Shown here: positions 23,131 through 35,151 of the stretch, piece by piece | How positions within the stretch are numbered: position 1 is the first letter of the stretch | How the letters are laid out: every line of letters starts with the position of its first letter | Source of the DNA: Liquidambar formosana | Lineage: Eukaryota > Streptophyta > Magnoliopsida > Saxifragales > Altingiaceae | Assembly: GCA_039720395.1 (NCBI GenBank) | Contig: CM077832.1 | Location: 12,342,966 to 12,406,965 of the forward strand | Length of the DNA: 64,000 nt | Reading direction: 5' to 3' | The notes under the pieces: generated by a model | The model's database searches: none | Told to the model about the DNA's origin: nothing | What the model saw: only the letters and a program-made list of their open reading frames with translations | Program-made: the position numbers and the translations under genes

Positions 23131-23962
23131 ATTTCAGAGCAGTGTGTGTAGTGATGGGGCAATTGAGAGCAATCATGGATGGACAGAGCTGGGTGAGGGA
23201 TATAGTGTCATCGTGGTTGTTTTTTTTGGATCTTTTTGTTGTTGGTATATATATGCAATATTTTGTTCTTATATTTTAGTGGTATGGCTGACAGCTTATA
23301 AGGGTTCACGTGCATTCTTTTGTTTGTGGCCTTAGGCAGGAAGGCTCTCTCTCTCTCTCTCTCTCTAACAAATATCATCAAGAAATAGCTCATTGGAAAA
23401 TTTTACTGGTTTTTCTACCTTAGTCATTGATTTTATTCTTTGGGTAGCCTTATCTGATTCAGCTTTTGCAGCATTGGCTTCTTTTGTCTTCACACACAAG
23501 TTTCATTATCTCATGGCCGGTGTATATGGGGCAATGCATTATAAAGTTAGGTACGGTGGAAGCAGTATGGCTACCCATATGTAAGCTCTTTTTTTCTTTT
23601 TCATTTTTTTTTTCCATGAATAGGCGGATTAGCATCCTTCTATTGTATTTGTGGCAATGGTTTTCGTGAAAATAATGGGCTGTTATTGTTCAAGAAAATC
23701 GAAGAGGTATTTTCCATGACGCATATTTTCAATCAAACAATTAATATTTTAAACGAATAACGATCACATTATGTAATAAATTTGAGCGGAAGTTGAGAAA
23801 TACCTTTGGCTATTGTTGCTCGAGGATGGTTAATGACAAAGCCCTTAGTAGAAGAATTCAAGAAATAAGAAAAGAACCAAAGAGAGAAAAAAGCTTGGAT
23901 GCTGTTATCTTCCTTCAGGTTGTAAAGTTCCACAAATAAGCCTTCTAGTTTAAGCAAATGTC

Positions 23963-23963
23963 C

Positions 23964-24036
<73 letters not shown>
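23963..24036. repeat. (TA)n-(GA)n compound microsatellite
   Basis: TA repeats with an internal TGTA interruption at 23963-23998, then GA repeats to 24036. Confidence 0.9.
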
Positions 24037-24040
<4 letters not shown>

Positions 24041-24159
24041 ATAGAAATCTCATATATGTTAAATTCTAGATTAGGGACCTATTCTTGTACCCAAAGTTCA
24101 TAACTTGCTTCTATCAAATAAGTTATCAGATAATGAGAAGTTAATGAAATGGAGTAGGC

Positions 24160-24545
24160 TATTGCCGGCTACCACAAAATTTCCTAAGCACCCTCAATTT
24201 GTTTTAAACTTTGAAGATTTTATGAAGAATATAAAATGTTTTTATGAAAATTAGTCTCATTTTTTATTAGAAAACATCATTTCGAATAACTTTGTAAAAG
24301 AAAGTTTTTTCAAAATCTGTCATTTAAATGGACTATTTGGCATTTACAATTTTTATTTCATTTTTGCAGATTTTTTCATGAAAAATTATATATATATATA
24401 TATATATATATCTAAAATCTACTCAAATGACAAATTTTGGGAAATTTTTCTTCTACAAAATTTTTCCCAAAATTGTTTAAAATGATGTTTTCTAATGGAT
24501 AGCATTGCATGATTAGTATTTGTGAAAACCACTAATGAGATAAAT
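24160..24545. mobile_element. MITE family A, copy 2
   Basis: An imperfect palindrome. The left arm has TTAGAAAACATCATTTCGAA, CTTTGTAAAAG and ATTTAAATGGACTATTTGGC. The right arm has the complementary order ending AAAATGATGTTTTCTAATGG. A TA microsatellite has grown near the centre (about 24388-24412). The left end resembles GCTATTGCCGGCTACC. Confidence 0.6.
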
Positions 24546-25556
24546 TTCACTTAGAAAAATAATTGCCAAGTAATCCACTATATGACAATTACTCTTTTCA
24601 TTCCTATATTATTAGGCCTTTTTTTTTCTTTTTTTTTTTTGAGATATTTCAAAATTATTGTCATATTTCAAAAGTCAATGATTTTTTCATTATTTCATTT
24701 CCTAAAATACCCTTAAAAGGGTTTTCTCTCTTTTTTTCTAATGTTTTATATACTCGAAGGTAAAATAAGGATTCCAAAACATATATATATTGATGTAAAT
24801 ACATTTAATAGGTTTTCTATGAGATAATGGATAGTAACCTCTCAATAAACTACCCGACAAGTACAGTATGAATTCAAATGGGCAATTGCATATATGGGAA
24901 AAGTAGCATGTGGGCCACAAAAGCCTCCTTGAGGAGACGTCTTGCAATGGGTAACTCTGCATATAGGGAAGTGGTATGTGGTTCACAAGTCTTACTCAGG
25001 GGTTTGTTCCACCAAATCAGGGTTTAAATGGTTAGTGCAAGAAGCCGATCAAATGGAATTGGCCCCTTATCTTTATTGTGGATATATTGTCACTGCCCCC
25101 TTCTGAGTGGAAATCCTTTTGGAAAGCTTCCTAATTTGCCAAAAATTGGGTTTTTCTTATGGAAGATCATTCTAAATATGGGAAGTGTTTGTTGAGAGAC
25201 ATATTCCGATCTCTGGCTCTTGTGCCGTCTCTGGATATGAGCTTGAAACAAATTCTCATTTATTTTTGCTTGCCCCATTTAGTCATTGCTATTTGGTTAG
25301 GATGCCCTGAAATATCCACTCAGAAGGGGTATCAATACTTCTCCATAAGTTTGAATCCTAAGATTACTCACTCACCAAGTGAGGAGAATGTCATTAAACT
25401 ATCATGCCATCGACTAAGACATGAGCTTTAAGTTGCTTGAATCAGGAAGTTGGAAAATGAGCCACACAACTGCTCTGACTCTACTATCCAAAGATTATAA
25501 GGTCAATAATTTACAATGCATATCACAATAACACAACTCATTGTCCCAATCCCTTA

Positions 25557-25770
25557 GACTCTATTTGGTTTAAGGATTTTATCAAGGAAAAAAAAAAAAG
25601 AGGAATTCTACTTTCCCTTATTTGGTTGCAATGGAAAATTGGAAGAATAAGAAGAATTGGAATAAGCTTGACTTGATATAATTTCATTTTTTCCTTTCAT
25701 TTTCTTTCCTCCTTTTTTTTCCCTTCTCTTTTTTTTTTTCCTTGATAGATTCCACGAACCAAATAGAGGG
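25557..25770. mobile_element. PIF/Harbinger-type MITE
   Basis: A 214-base element with inverted ends: GACTCTATTTGGTT at the left and, reverse-complemented, CCCTCTATTTGGTTCG at the right. It is flanked by TTA at 25554-25556 and 25771-25773. The interior is a purine-rich to pyrimidine-rich palindrome. Confidence 0.65.
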
Positions 25771-26309
25771 TTAAGGAATTCCTTTTGTAAATTAGGTAAG
25801 TAATTTTAATCTAGGCCCTTTATTTTTTATCCAACGGTCAAAATATAATCAAACTTAAAGAACTAAGATTAAAAGTCGTTACCTAATTTACACAAGGGAT
25901 CTCGTAAGAGATTGGGATTGGCCCTATTATATACTTCTACAGCTAGTTCATATATATCTTCTAATGGCCCAATCCTAAAGAATAAAAAATTTATTGCCAA
26001 CAGATATTCAGACAGTTCTTCTACTAATCCCCTAAATACGAGTTATACCATCATTTACTCCGCATTAATTAATATTTTAATTTAAACTAACCATTCTAAG
26101 TTCCAAATTTGTCTTTCAAACTATATTTGTTTCAACAATTTACACGATTATTTATCAAATGATAGCATACCATCCTCCTCCTAAGGCCCCATAACCTGAC
26201 CCATGGGGCTAAATCTCTTAGTAATCAAGCCCAAGGGGCAGCTCGGCCTGGCCCGAGGGAGCCCATAAGCCCAACGATTATCCTAGCCCATGTACTCGGT
26301 CATTCATAA

Positions 26310-26697
26310 AAGGGGTGCTATTGCCCTCCCTTTATTTTATTTGCACTCCCACTTATTTTAAGTTTTTAAGGTTTTATAAAAATATATATATAAGGTTTTT
26401 ACGAAAGCTGGTTGTACTGTCTACTATAAAACATCATTTTGAATAACTTTGTAAAAATAGTTTTTCCAAGATCTTTCGTTTAAGTAGATTTTTTGATTAG
26501 TCTCTATTTTTGGCCAAAAAAATCCATTTAGACGATAAATTTTGAAAAAACTTTATTCTACGAAAGTGTTCAAAATAATGTTTTCTAGTAATCTGCAGTT
26601 AGTTTTTAAAAAAATTGTCTATATTTTCATAAATTTTTGAAAAATTAAAATAATTGGAGGTACAAATAAAATTAAGGGGTAACAATACCTGCCCCCC
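26310..26697. mobile_element. MITE family A, copy 3 (best preserved)
   Basis: Terminal inverted repeats: left GGGGTGCTATTGCCCTCCC, continuing TTTATTTTATTTGCACTCC; right, reverse-complemented, GGGGGCAGGTATTGTTACCC, continuing TTAATTTTATTTGTACC. Sub-terminal arms carry ACTATAAAACATCATTTTGA and its inverse. About 388 bases, no coding capacity. The superfamily is not settled because the target duplication is ambiguous (possibly ATAAAA on both sides). Confidence 0.7.
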
Positions 26698-26881
26698 TGA
26701 TAAAAGGTCAACCCATTGACCTATGAAGGTTTGAATGGCTTGGCCTAGCCCCTAAATTGAAATAGCTCCACTCAAACTTGTTAAAGTATTAACCCAAACA
26801 GCATGGACACCAATGCACGACATGGTTACGATATGACACGGATACACAAACATAGCAAATCCTCAAACCACTGATAAATTG

Positions 26882-26883
<2 letters not shown>

Positions 26884-26922
<39 letters not shown>
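26884..26922. repeat. (AT)n microsatellite
   Basis: Uninterrupted AT dinucleotides, about 19 units. Confidence 0.9.
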
Positions 26923-26925
<3 letters not shown>

Positions 26926-27375
26926 ATATCATGTTATCATGTAGTATGACATCCATCATTCAAAATGCAACTTTTGTATTAATTTTTGAAACCTTAGTAG
27001 AATTATTCATTGATAAGATATGATTAAAAGAACAAGGGAAAAAGAAAAAAAAGAAAGAAAAAAGATGGGAAGAAGGAGATGCAGATGGGAAGAAGGAGAT
27101 GCCCTGTCGGAAGAGTATTATGCCTGATACATGTCTGTGTCTACAGTATCTCTAGGAGGCATGTAGGTTATTTTTATAGAGGACTTGGCTCTCTCCAATT
27201 AAAAATATTTTCAACACATTTCCAAACTTCAATACTAGAATCTTTGCATTCAAAAAATAAATAAAGACTACCTTGTAATGGATAGCCTAATTTAAACTAT
27301 TAGCTTCATCTTACAATTTTTAATCATCTCCTTAAGCATTTTTTTTATATGTGATTCAAACATAGTAATTTTAAT

Positions 27376-27470
27376 AAGGTCAACATGTGTTGATATAAGT
27401 TATATTAGCACTATACATTAGTAGTTATACTCCAAGTTATACTCCATGCATTGGCCCAATGTACCCTGGG
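27376..27470. mobile_element. MITE family B, partial copy 2
   Basis: Contains GTGTTGATATAAGTTATATT and CCATGCATTGGCCCAATGTA, matching the arms and centre of the 63062-63280 copy. The right arm is lost. Confidence 0.45.
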
Positions 27471-27834
27471 GCGAAAGTAAGGAAACTAACTCAAGTGAGG
27501 CAACTTTTTGCAATTTATTACGTTTCGGTCATCAATTTTTATCTTAATACCATATAAAGAATATTGTTTGTCATTTTATTACAAATTGATTGTATATGTA
27601 CTTCAAAATGATTACTAATTTCCTTTATTTGGTATTAAGTTGGAAAATGATCATCAAAAAAGCAAAATATTAAGAAATTAAAAAAAAAAAAAAAAAAAAT
27701 CTTCTTTTGCCCTTAAATGTACCCTTGTAATTGACTAATGTACAATGTACAACTTCCAATATGAGTATAATACATGTTCATCTAATCATTATCTTGAAAT
27801 AAGGTTGGTAAAAAGAGAGAGTTACACACAGGTC

Positions 27835-27965
27835 CCTGCCATATAGGTTATCAATTACAGTTCAAAACAAATGGTTACTAACTTACTAGTAATGACTACT
27901 AACTTAACTGATATTAACTATTAACTGTAATTATTTGCCCAAGCAGGCTTTATCTGAAATTCCCA
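27835..27965. mobile_element. MITE family C, copy 3
   Basis: Arms TCAATTACAGTTCAAAACAA at the left and TTAACTATTAACTGTAATTA at the right form an imperfect palindrome matching the 21870-22000 element. Confidence 0.55.
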
Positions 27966-28156
27966 CTAATAAAAATCACTTGAAATGTGCAATAAGCTCT
28001 TGTCAAAAAATTTAGACGTACTAAAAAGGCAAAGGGGAGAGGGAGGGAGAGGGAGGAGACACGTAACCTCAATTTTGGCGGTTGAGGGAAGCCGTTAGCT
28101 TTTCGTCTGCAAACTGGAGCCTCTGGTTCCGTTCCAAAGGATATTGTGATATACGT

Positions 28157-28159
<3 letters not shown>

Positions 28160-28191
<32 letters not shown>
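28160..28191. repeat. (GA)n microsatellite in the 5' leader
   Basis: GA repeats end about 25 bases before the ATG at 28216. They probably lie in the 5' UTR of the DUF2854 gene; GA-rich leaders are common in plants. Confidence 0.85.
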
Positions 28192-28193
<2 letters not shown>

Positions 28194-28215
28194 TGTAGAG
28201 AGAGAAAGAGAGACA

Positions 28216-31200
28216 ATGCCAATCAAAGCAGCAGTAGCAGCTTTAGGAGGTGGAGGAGGAACAATCCTCTGCTCCCACCACCAATTCGGACTCTGCCGTC
28301 TCTCTCTACATCCCTCCAATTCACCACTATCACCACCACGTCCCCACTCTCGCTCTAGACCGACCATCTTCATCCATCAACATCCCCACCATCTCAGACT
28401 CCTCATCTCCAGAGCCGCCGACTCAACCCAGCCCTCTTCTGCCGCCGCCGCCGTTACCGCCGACAAACCCATCGTTCCAGATGACGAGTTTTCGCTTGCC
28501 AAGGTATCGTTTCTCCTCACTCTTACTCTATCATTACTGTGAATAGTTCCACATCCTTCTAGTTTCTTTCATTTTCTTCATTTTACATGAACAATTATTG
28601 TGGAATTTCCCAATGTTTAGGGTATTTGGTGTTTTCCAATTATCGATTGCGTTGGCGCCTGATAAATTAGCTTGTCTTTTTTCGTGGGTTTTAGGGGAAT
28701 TCGTTATCCATTAACATTTAACATCATTAAATACATAGATACCCTATATTATCACAGCCATCCATCCGTGGGTGACACGCAAGGATATCCTGTACGATCA
28801 CAGCCCTTCGTGGGCGACACATGCCTGCATATATATGTCACACACCAGCACGTGTTGCCCATTAATGGTTGTAATCGTGCAGGATAATTCAGGATATCCC
28901 GCACAAGAACAGATTATATATGTATGTTTGTGTGTTTATATATATTGTGGAAATTTCTCAACTTTTAGAGCTTCTGTTTTTTTTTTTTTTTTTTTGTTGT
29001 TGTTGTTGTTTTTGGGGTATTTTTTATATTAATAATTGCATCATGGAGTGAGTAATTAGCTTGTATTTGTTCGTGGGTATTAGCCAGGATGTGTTATTTG
29101 TGTGCACAATTTTTATTTTATTATTTGTATATATGTGAAACTGTGAGAAGAGAGCTTGCTGTGTGGTTGAATTTACATTAATATTTTGGTGATCCTTTCT
29201 TAGACTTTCATCGTTAAATGTTAACTAACCCACTCCTTTTGTATCTCCATGATTTTGCTTGCTGATTTAAGGTATGTTCTACGAGAATTGATGGCAACTA
29301 GTTGTCAAAATTAGCAAGTAGCTGAGCTTTCGAGTGGTAAAAATTATTAAAGAAATCTTATAGCATTGTGGTATAATTCCCGCAGAGGATTTGTTACTGC
29401 AGATTTATGGATGTTCTTTGACCATTCTTTTTCTCATACATGATGGGATCAGGCCTGCCTGCATAAAGCTTTAGTAACCCTCTTCTTTATATACTGATGA
29501 ATGGAATCATGGTGCTCCATAATGTTTTCAGGTTTCATTCGGTGTTATTGGACTAGGTGTTGGAGTTACACTTCTCTCGTGAGTTCTTTTTTTTTTATCC
29601 CCCGTTTTTGCACCTGGATATAAACCGTATTCTAGTTTTCTACATTGGTTTGTGTGCTCTACAGATATGGTTTCGGGGCATACTTCAATATCCTCCCTGG
29701 ATCTGAATGGTCAGCGTTAATGCTAACATATGGCTTCCCTCTTGCAATAATTGGTATGGCTCTCAAGGTAAAATTCCCTTGCTTGTATTTGTGACTGTTT
29801 GATTATCTTAAACAACATATCAATGCACTTTGCACCTACATTTGAAATTCAATTTAGGCCTGCTTTCTTGATCAATAGTTAGGTGTGCGTAAGAAAGGAA
29901 GCCCCAGTTGCACCTAGTTATCTTTTGCCATATTTATGGGATTTTTGTTGCCTGAACTCTCTTTTCATATTCATTTGATAGATCAATGTGAAACAAAATA
30001 TATCTAGCTAGGTGTGCTTGTTTTGTTATTGATGTAGCCAAGGTTGTTGATTTAGTTTTCACACAATTCCAGTCAAAATAAAAAATTCACTTTGAAATCA
30101 TAATTTTTTTTTAAAAATCAAAATCTCACTAAAATACTGGAATTCAATAGGAAGTGGCAAAATTGGTTGCAAATTTGAGATAGGTCAAAAGTAAAATGAA
30201 ATAAAAAATTGTCTGACCACTTTTTTATCAGTCATCCACCAGTCAAAGTTATTTGACCACTTTTGTTAACCCTAAATAAAATAAAAATAAAAATTGATGA
30301 AAAAAATAAAATAAAATTATCTGACCACTTTCATGCCGCTTAGACTTTTTTCTCCATTTGATCATTAAAATTTTGTGTCTGGTGTACACTTCATGTCGTT
30401 TTGCTAGATTTTCTTTCCATTGTGGCTTTAGGGACCTGTCACATGTATTAAAAATGTTGTACTATTTTGTTCCTTATTTCAATGGTAATGGCAATTAAGT
30501 AAAATTTGCCTTTCTGTTGTATCATAATATAGACTTTTATTCACTTTGCAGTATGCGGAACTCAAACCAGTGCCATGCTTGACTTATTCAGATGCTGAAA
30601 AGTTGAGAGAAACATATGCCACTCCTATTCTTAAACAGGTAATGTTCATGGAACTGCATTTTTACTCATGTTCAGAATCTGAGAAAATAATGTCATTGCT
30701 TATGAAATTGTTTTTTCTTAATATCATTTTACTGGTTGGTTTTCCTCTATTTTCAGTCAGTTTGTTTGGTCCTGAAATTTTGTAGTATTTCCATTTAGAA
30801 CTGATAGCTGCTATTGTGTCATAAATATGATATTCGTTTCTCTTTGCAAGCTTATTAGATCTTGACTCTAGTCATGGAAACTAGAACTAGATCCTGTAAT
30901 CTCTTGTGTCGGAGTACTGCACAGATACCTCTGCACCCCATGGCCAGTTATTATTGTATGTCATAAGTGCTGCTGCTGTTTTAGTTTGGATATGGAATTA
31001 CTATATTGATTTATATGGTATATTTTGTTTATATTTTCTCTCCTATACATGTCTGATTATGTTCCAAATACCAGCACCAGATGGACTAAATTTTTCAGTC
31101 ACTTGTACCTACATGTGGATTCATATTCTTCTCTAGTTGAATTAGCCTCATTTATTCAATGTATGGAATGACTTTTATTTCTTTATTAGGTCAGGAATGA

Positions 31201-34200
31201 TGTTATAAGATATCGCTATGGGGATGAGCAGCATTTGGACGAGGCATTGAAACGAATTTTCCAGTATGGTCAGGTATATTCTCTAACTTTATTCAACCAC
31301 TTGATGTGTGTTTGATAATTCTCTACCAACAATGTAAACTTTTTAAAAAATTATGGAACATTTTAACTTTTTGTTCATTGATGGTTGAGTATTCTCTGTA
31401 ATGAACTACTACCGAGTATTGAAGGCACTGCTTTCTTCTGCATGCTTCTATTTCCGACACATTGTCAATTGTAACTTCTAGTCTTTGTTGTTGATCCTGA
31501 TTCCATACTTGCTTATTGTTGGAACATGAGAACTTAAATGCTTTGGTTGTTTCATGAAACCTCTGCACTATATTGACTGGTACAAAATGAAGTATAGAGA
31601 AACAAATTGGAAAAAAACCACCAGAAGCCTCATATGAGAATCTATGAAGCATCGATACTTCAAAACCCGCAACGAATCTGTATCGGATACGATATGCTTA
31701 GAATAGTCTTCGATACGTAATGATACTCTTTGTACGTATCAGAATAGTAACACACATTGCCACGTCATCAGATACACCTTGGATACTTTTCGGATACATT
31801 TGGGATTCATTTAGGGTTAGTTTGTAATTATTTATTTTTTAAAATAAACGGGAGAAAATTTAAAAGTACATAATACTTATACTTTGATTGAAACAATAAA
31901 CTCATTTTAGTTTTCTTTCCACTATCTCTATCCCATGACAACCATTGTAGAGTAATAGAGCTAAATAGCTATTTCATAATGTAAATGTCATTCTAGTTTT
32001 TTTTTTCTATGAATGATGAACATGGTTGATGCTTATGAATACAATTTGGAAATTCTTGTATATTATTGATGTTTTAGACCAAATACTAATATTAATATAT
32101 TTATTTATTAACCTATCCCTGCCGTATCGTATCCTACATTTTTTTAGAATTGCCAAATTGGTATATCTGTATCGCATTGTATCCGTATCCATGCTTCATA
32201 GCTGCGAATACTTTCCAATGTGGTGTCTGCAAACTTGGTAATTGGAATTGGCTGCCGAAGTAGTGACAGTAGCTAAGTTTGAGTTAAAACACGAAACTGT
32301 TGATTGCCCTATACGTGATGGAAGCAGGGGAGAAAGTAAGGATCACATCTCAATTTTTGGTTTTTTAAAAAAAAGGACCCTTTCCCAACCTCTCACCATT
32401 TGGTTAGTGCATGAAATCCTTATAATGAAGTTGAGTTCATTCATGTAAGCACTTATTAAATGTCAATATTTATGATTTGTATTAGTTATAGGAGCATCCT
32501 TTGTGGATTCACAAATATGGGTTAGTAATGAGTATTGTTTTAAAGAAATTGTATCGTAATCTTTAGAAAGTCATACAATCAGGGAAGAGAACAATTAACT
32601 ATATCAAACACAGTTACCCAATAATCTGGGTCAAGGACTGGTCCCCTTAACTCAGAGCAATATTACTTTCTATACAAGCAAAGGGTCAATTTGTGTGGCA
32701 CATTCATCCAAGTGCAAAAACCATTGTCTTATCGGTTTGCCCTTTGCTTTTATGCTTTTCTTTCTATGTTTTATGGATTTATTAAAAATGTAGTAGTAGT
32801 AGTAGTAGTAGTAGGAGGAGGAGGAGGAGGAGGAGGAGGCATAACAATAGGGAGTACTGTTGCTTAATCTTATAGTTGATTGTTTCCCTGGAATTTCAAG
32901 CAATTATGTCAATGACTGCTTTAAATGGCTGAGTGATAAACTAAAACAATGTTAGAAATGGCACTGCTCTTATAATAAGTGTACGATTATTGTAAATTTA
33001 TATATATTTGTAGAAAGTAGCAGTTCTCAGTGATCCTTCAATGAGGTACTATGACCATAGGTGGTTTGGTCTTTACCCAAGTAGTCGTAAAACCTATTGG
33101 TGTTTTTACCATATTTGTTCCTAAGCTCATTTTATACCTCAAGGACTGAATTAATTTTGGTCACTAGACCAATTGGTGCAATAAGAAATTTGGTCAATGC
33201 ACTAAGAGGTATAGTGGTGGGCAGTTCTGACAATGTTTATGACTGTTGAGAGTTCTTTGGTAAATACCTCCTTTTGGTCCAAAATTTGTGTGCTATTTTT
33301 TTTCCTCCCTTTTTGTATCTCTTCCCTAAGCCTATTTGATTCTATATTTAGGCATTTGGTTTTGTATTGCATATAGTTATCTCTTCTTGTTTAGAATATT
33401 TTCTTCAATTTTTAAATGCTCTTTTAGTTGTCATCTCCAACCTAATGTGGGTGAAAACTAAAAAAAAAAAAAGGGGAGGGGGGGGGGGGGGGGGGGGGGG
33501 GGTGTGTGTGTGTTAATTTATGGTTCATCCTTTCTATTGTTAATATGAACAAGTGCTCTATCTGGGCTGTCATATGAAATAGGTGGTGTGCTTCCTATCT
33601 GCTGCACCATAATCTCCTGCAAAGGCACAAGGCCTTACAAAAGGAGCAACTTACATTGCTGAGTTGAGTTTTTGACATTGCATCTTTCACCTTCATCATT
33701 TTTTTATTTTTTATTTTTGGTAGGGAATGAAACTTTAAGAAAAGAGGGAATGGAAACCACAAATATAGCAAGAGAGATAAAAAAAAATAAATAAATAAAT
33801 AAACATTTCGTAATTTCTGTGTTCAATGTCCAACGTTTTTTTCTTAGAGCATTATATTTGATACAGCAAATAATTTTATGTGCTTCAATCTAATATCAGT
33901 TCTTTTGGCTTCATTAGGGTGGAGGAATTCCACGGAGGAGTGCCCCAATTTTACAAAGGATTCGTGAAGAAGTATGCTTTTGTCTAACTCATATGTTTTT
34001 CCCAAAAAAAAGCTGTCAATTTCTATTGTACGGAAAGTTTTCTAAATGAACTGGTCTTGTTATTTGGCTACTGCTGTGAATTTTCTGTAGTCATAATTGG
34101 TACCCCTTTATTTTAGTTTTAGTTTGAATACTGATACATAGATTAAAAATGGCATTTACTCTCTATCATGTACTACAGAAGACTATAGATCGTTGTGATT

Positions 34201-35151
34201 GCTCGAGTATATTTTGCCATTTTTCATTTATGGAGAAATGTTGAGCCTTCCAACTGTTTGAGCTCTTAAAATTTTCATATCCCTTGCAACAGTTTGATTC
34301 TAATGGTTGAGAATTTGAACCATTTGAAGAGTATCCTGTCTACTGAACTAGTTATAATGAAGAGGCCTTTTAATTGAGTAGCATCTGCATGATATGACCA
34401 GTCCCCAGTTGTTTCGACCTTATTTTGCCACCGATCATGTCGCAGGTCACTGAAGATGGTAGATACTGTTTAGTCTTGGTGTTCGAGGCAAAAGCTTTGC
34501 AGTTGTCAGATTTTGAAAAAAGACAGGTAAAATGATTGTGTGAACTTTTAAAAGCCTAAAATCTATTTTTTATCTTCTGCTTAATGCATATTCTTTATTA
34601 GATCATGTTTTGACATGGTTATGCAAGTTAATTTTTGAACTTATCTTACTTTTATGGGTTTGACTGGAATGATAATGCTCAAGATCCTGTGCTTTGTGGT
34701 TCTATATGTAATCCTTCATTTTAGAGAACTGCAGAACATAACTGCGTACTGACTTTTCTAATTCAAATAATGGTCCTGTAGGCAAAATTTGCTTCATTCT
34801 TTGGACCAGGGATCACAGCTGAAGTTGGTGAGTGTATTTTTTATTTTATTTTTTCCATTAAAAGGCTTAAGTATCAGAGAGATAGCTAACATCCCAATGA
34901 GGTTGGCACCTTAGGCTCTCTTAATCATGTGCTATCAGCCCAAAATATTATTAAAAATGAAAAGAAATACAAGATGGTGAGTTCTAAATGCTTTAATTGA
35001 TATGAAAGTAGGGTTTGGTAGGTAGGCAACAGTCTTGAGAATTGCTTATATCCCAAAATTTTGGAGTAATGTTCATTAACCTGTGATTGCAGGAAAGGGA
35101 GAGAATGATCTATATGAAGTCCGACTTATTTCGAACACAACATCACAGTAA
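28216..35151 (+). CDS. Chloroplast thylakoid membrane protein, DUF2854 (slr0575-like), nine exons, 282 aa
   Basis: Exons are 28216-28503, 29532-29578, 29665-29767, 30552-30638, 31190-31273, 33918-33971, 34446-34526, 34782-34827 and 35093-35151. Every junction is GT..AG and the sum is 849 nt. Residues 1 to about 85 are rich in Ser, Pro, Ala, His and Arg with few acids, as in a chloroplast transit peptide. The conserved core starts near EFSLAK/VSFGVIGLG. Two membrane segments are visible: about 97-119 (SFGVIGLGVGVTLLSYGFGA) and about 126-148 (SALMLTYGFPLAIIGMALK). A soluble domain follows, with CLTYSDAEKLRETYATPILK, RNDVIRYRYGDEQHLDEAL and FFGPGITAEVGKGENDLYEV. I recognise the DUF2854 family, annotated from the Synechocystis slr0575 thylakoid protein; its exact role is not established. 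Cyanobacterial origin of the plastid gene is inferred. Intron 5 (2.6 kb) holds a GATAC-rich transposon. Confidence 0.88.
31642..32201. mobile_element. GATAC-rich terminal-inverted-repeat element in intron 5 (probable hAT type)
   Basis: This 560-base element begins CTATGAAGCATCGATAC and ends, reverse-complemented, CTATGAAGCATGGATAC, a near-perfect 17-base inverted repeat. Its outer parts are studded with GATAC/GTATC words (for example GTATCGGATACGATATG). The flanking 8-mers ATGAGAAT (31634-31641) and CTGCGAAT (32202-32209) agree at six of eight positions, which fits an aged hAT duplication. No transposase. Confidence 0.65.
32792..32839. repeat. (TAG)n-(GAG)n compound microsatellite
   Basis: TAG triplets change to GAG triplets without interruption, in intron 5 of the DUF2854 gene. 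Confidence 0.9.
33462..33512. repeat. Poly-A to poly-G to GT run
   Basis: About twelve A, then about thirty bases almost all G, then GTGTGTGT, inside intron 5. Such G-runs can form quadruplexes and are frequent sites of sequencing error. Confidence 0.85.

Larger units (their letters stand above)
23131..28159. other. Intergenic region, repeats and MITEs
   Basis: No gene recognised. Contains several microsatellites, MITE family A copies (24160-24545 and 26310-26697), a Harbinger-type MITE (25557-25770), part of a family B copy (27376-27470) and a family C copy (27835-27965). The open frame at 25159-25431 resembles no family I know. Confidence 0.5.

Noticed and set aside
25159..25431. 90-codon open frame on the plus strand
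   Set aside because: No recognisable motif, no splice context, and MITE-rich surroundings.
26304..26710. Target duplication of MITE family A (ATAAAA on both sides)
   Set aside because: The repeats do not abut both ends cleanly and are low-complexity, so no superfamily is claimed from them.
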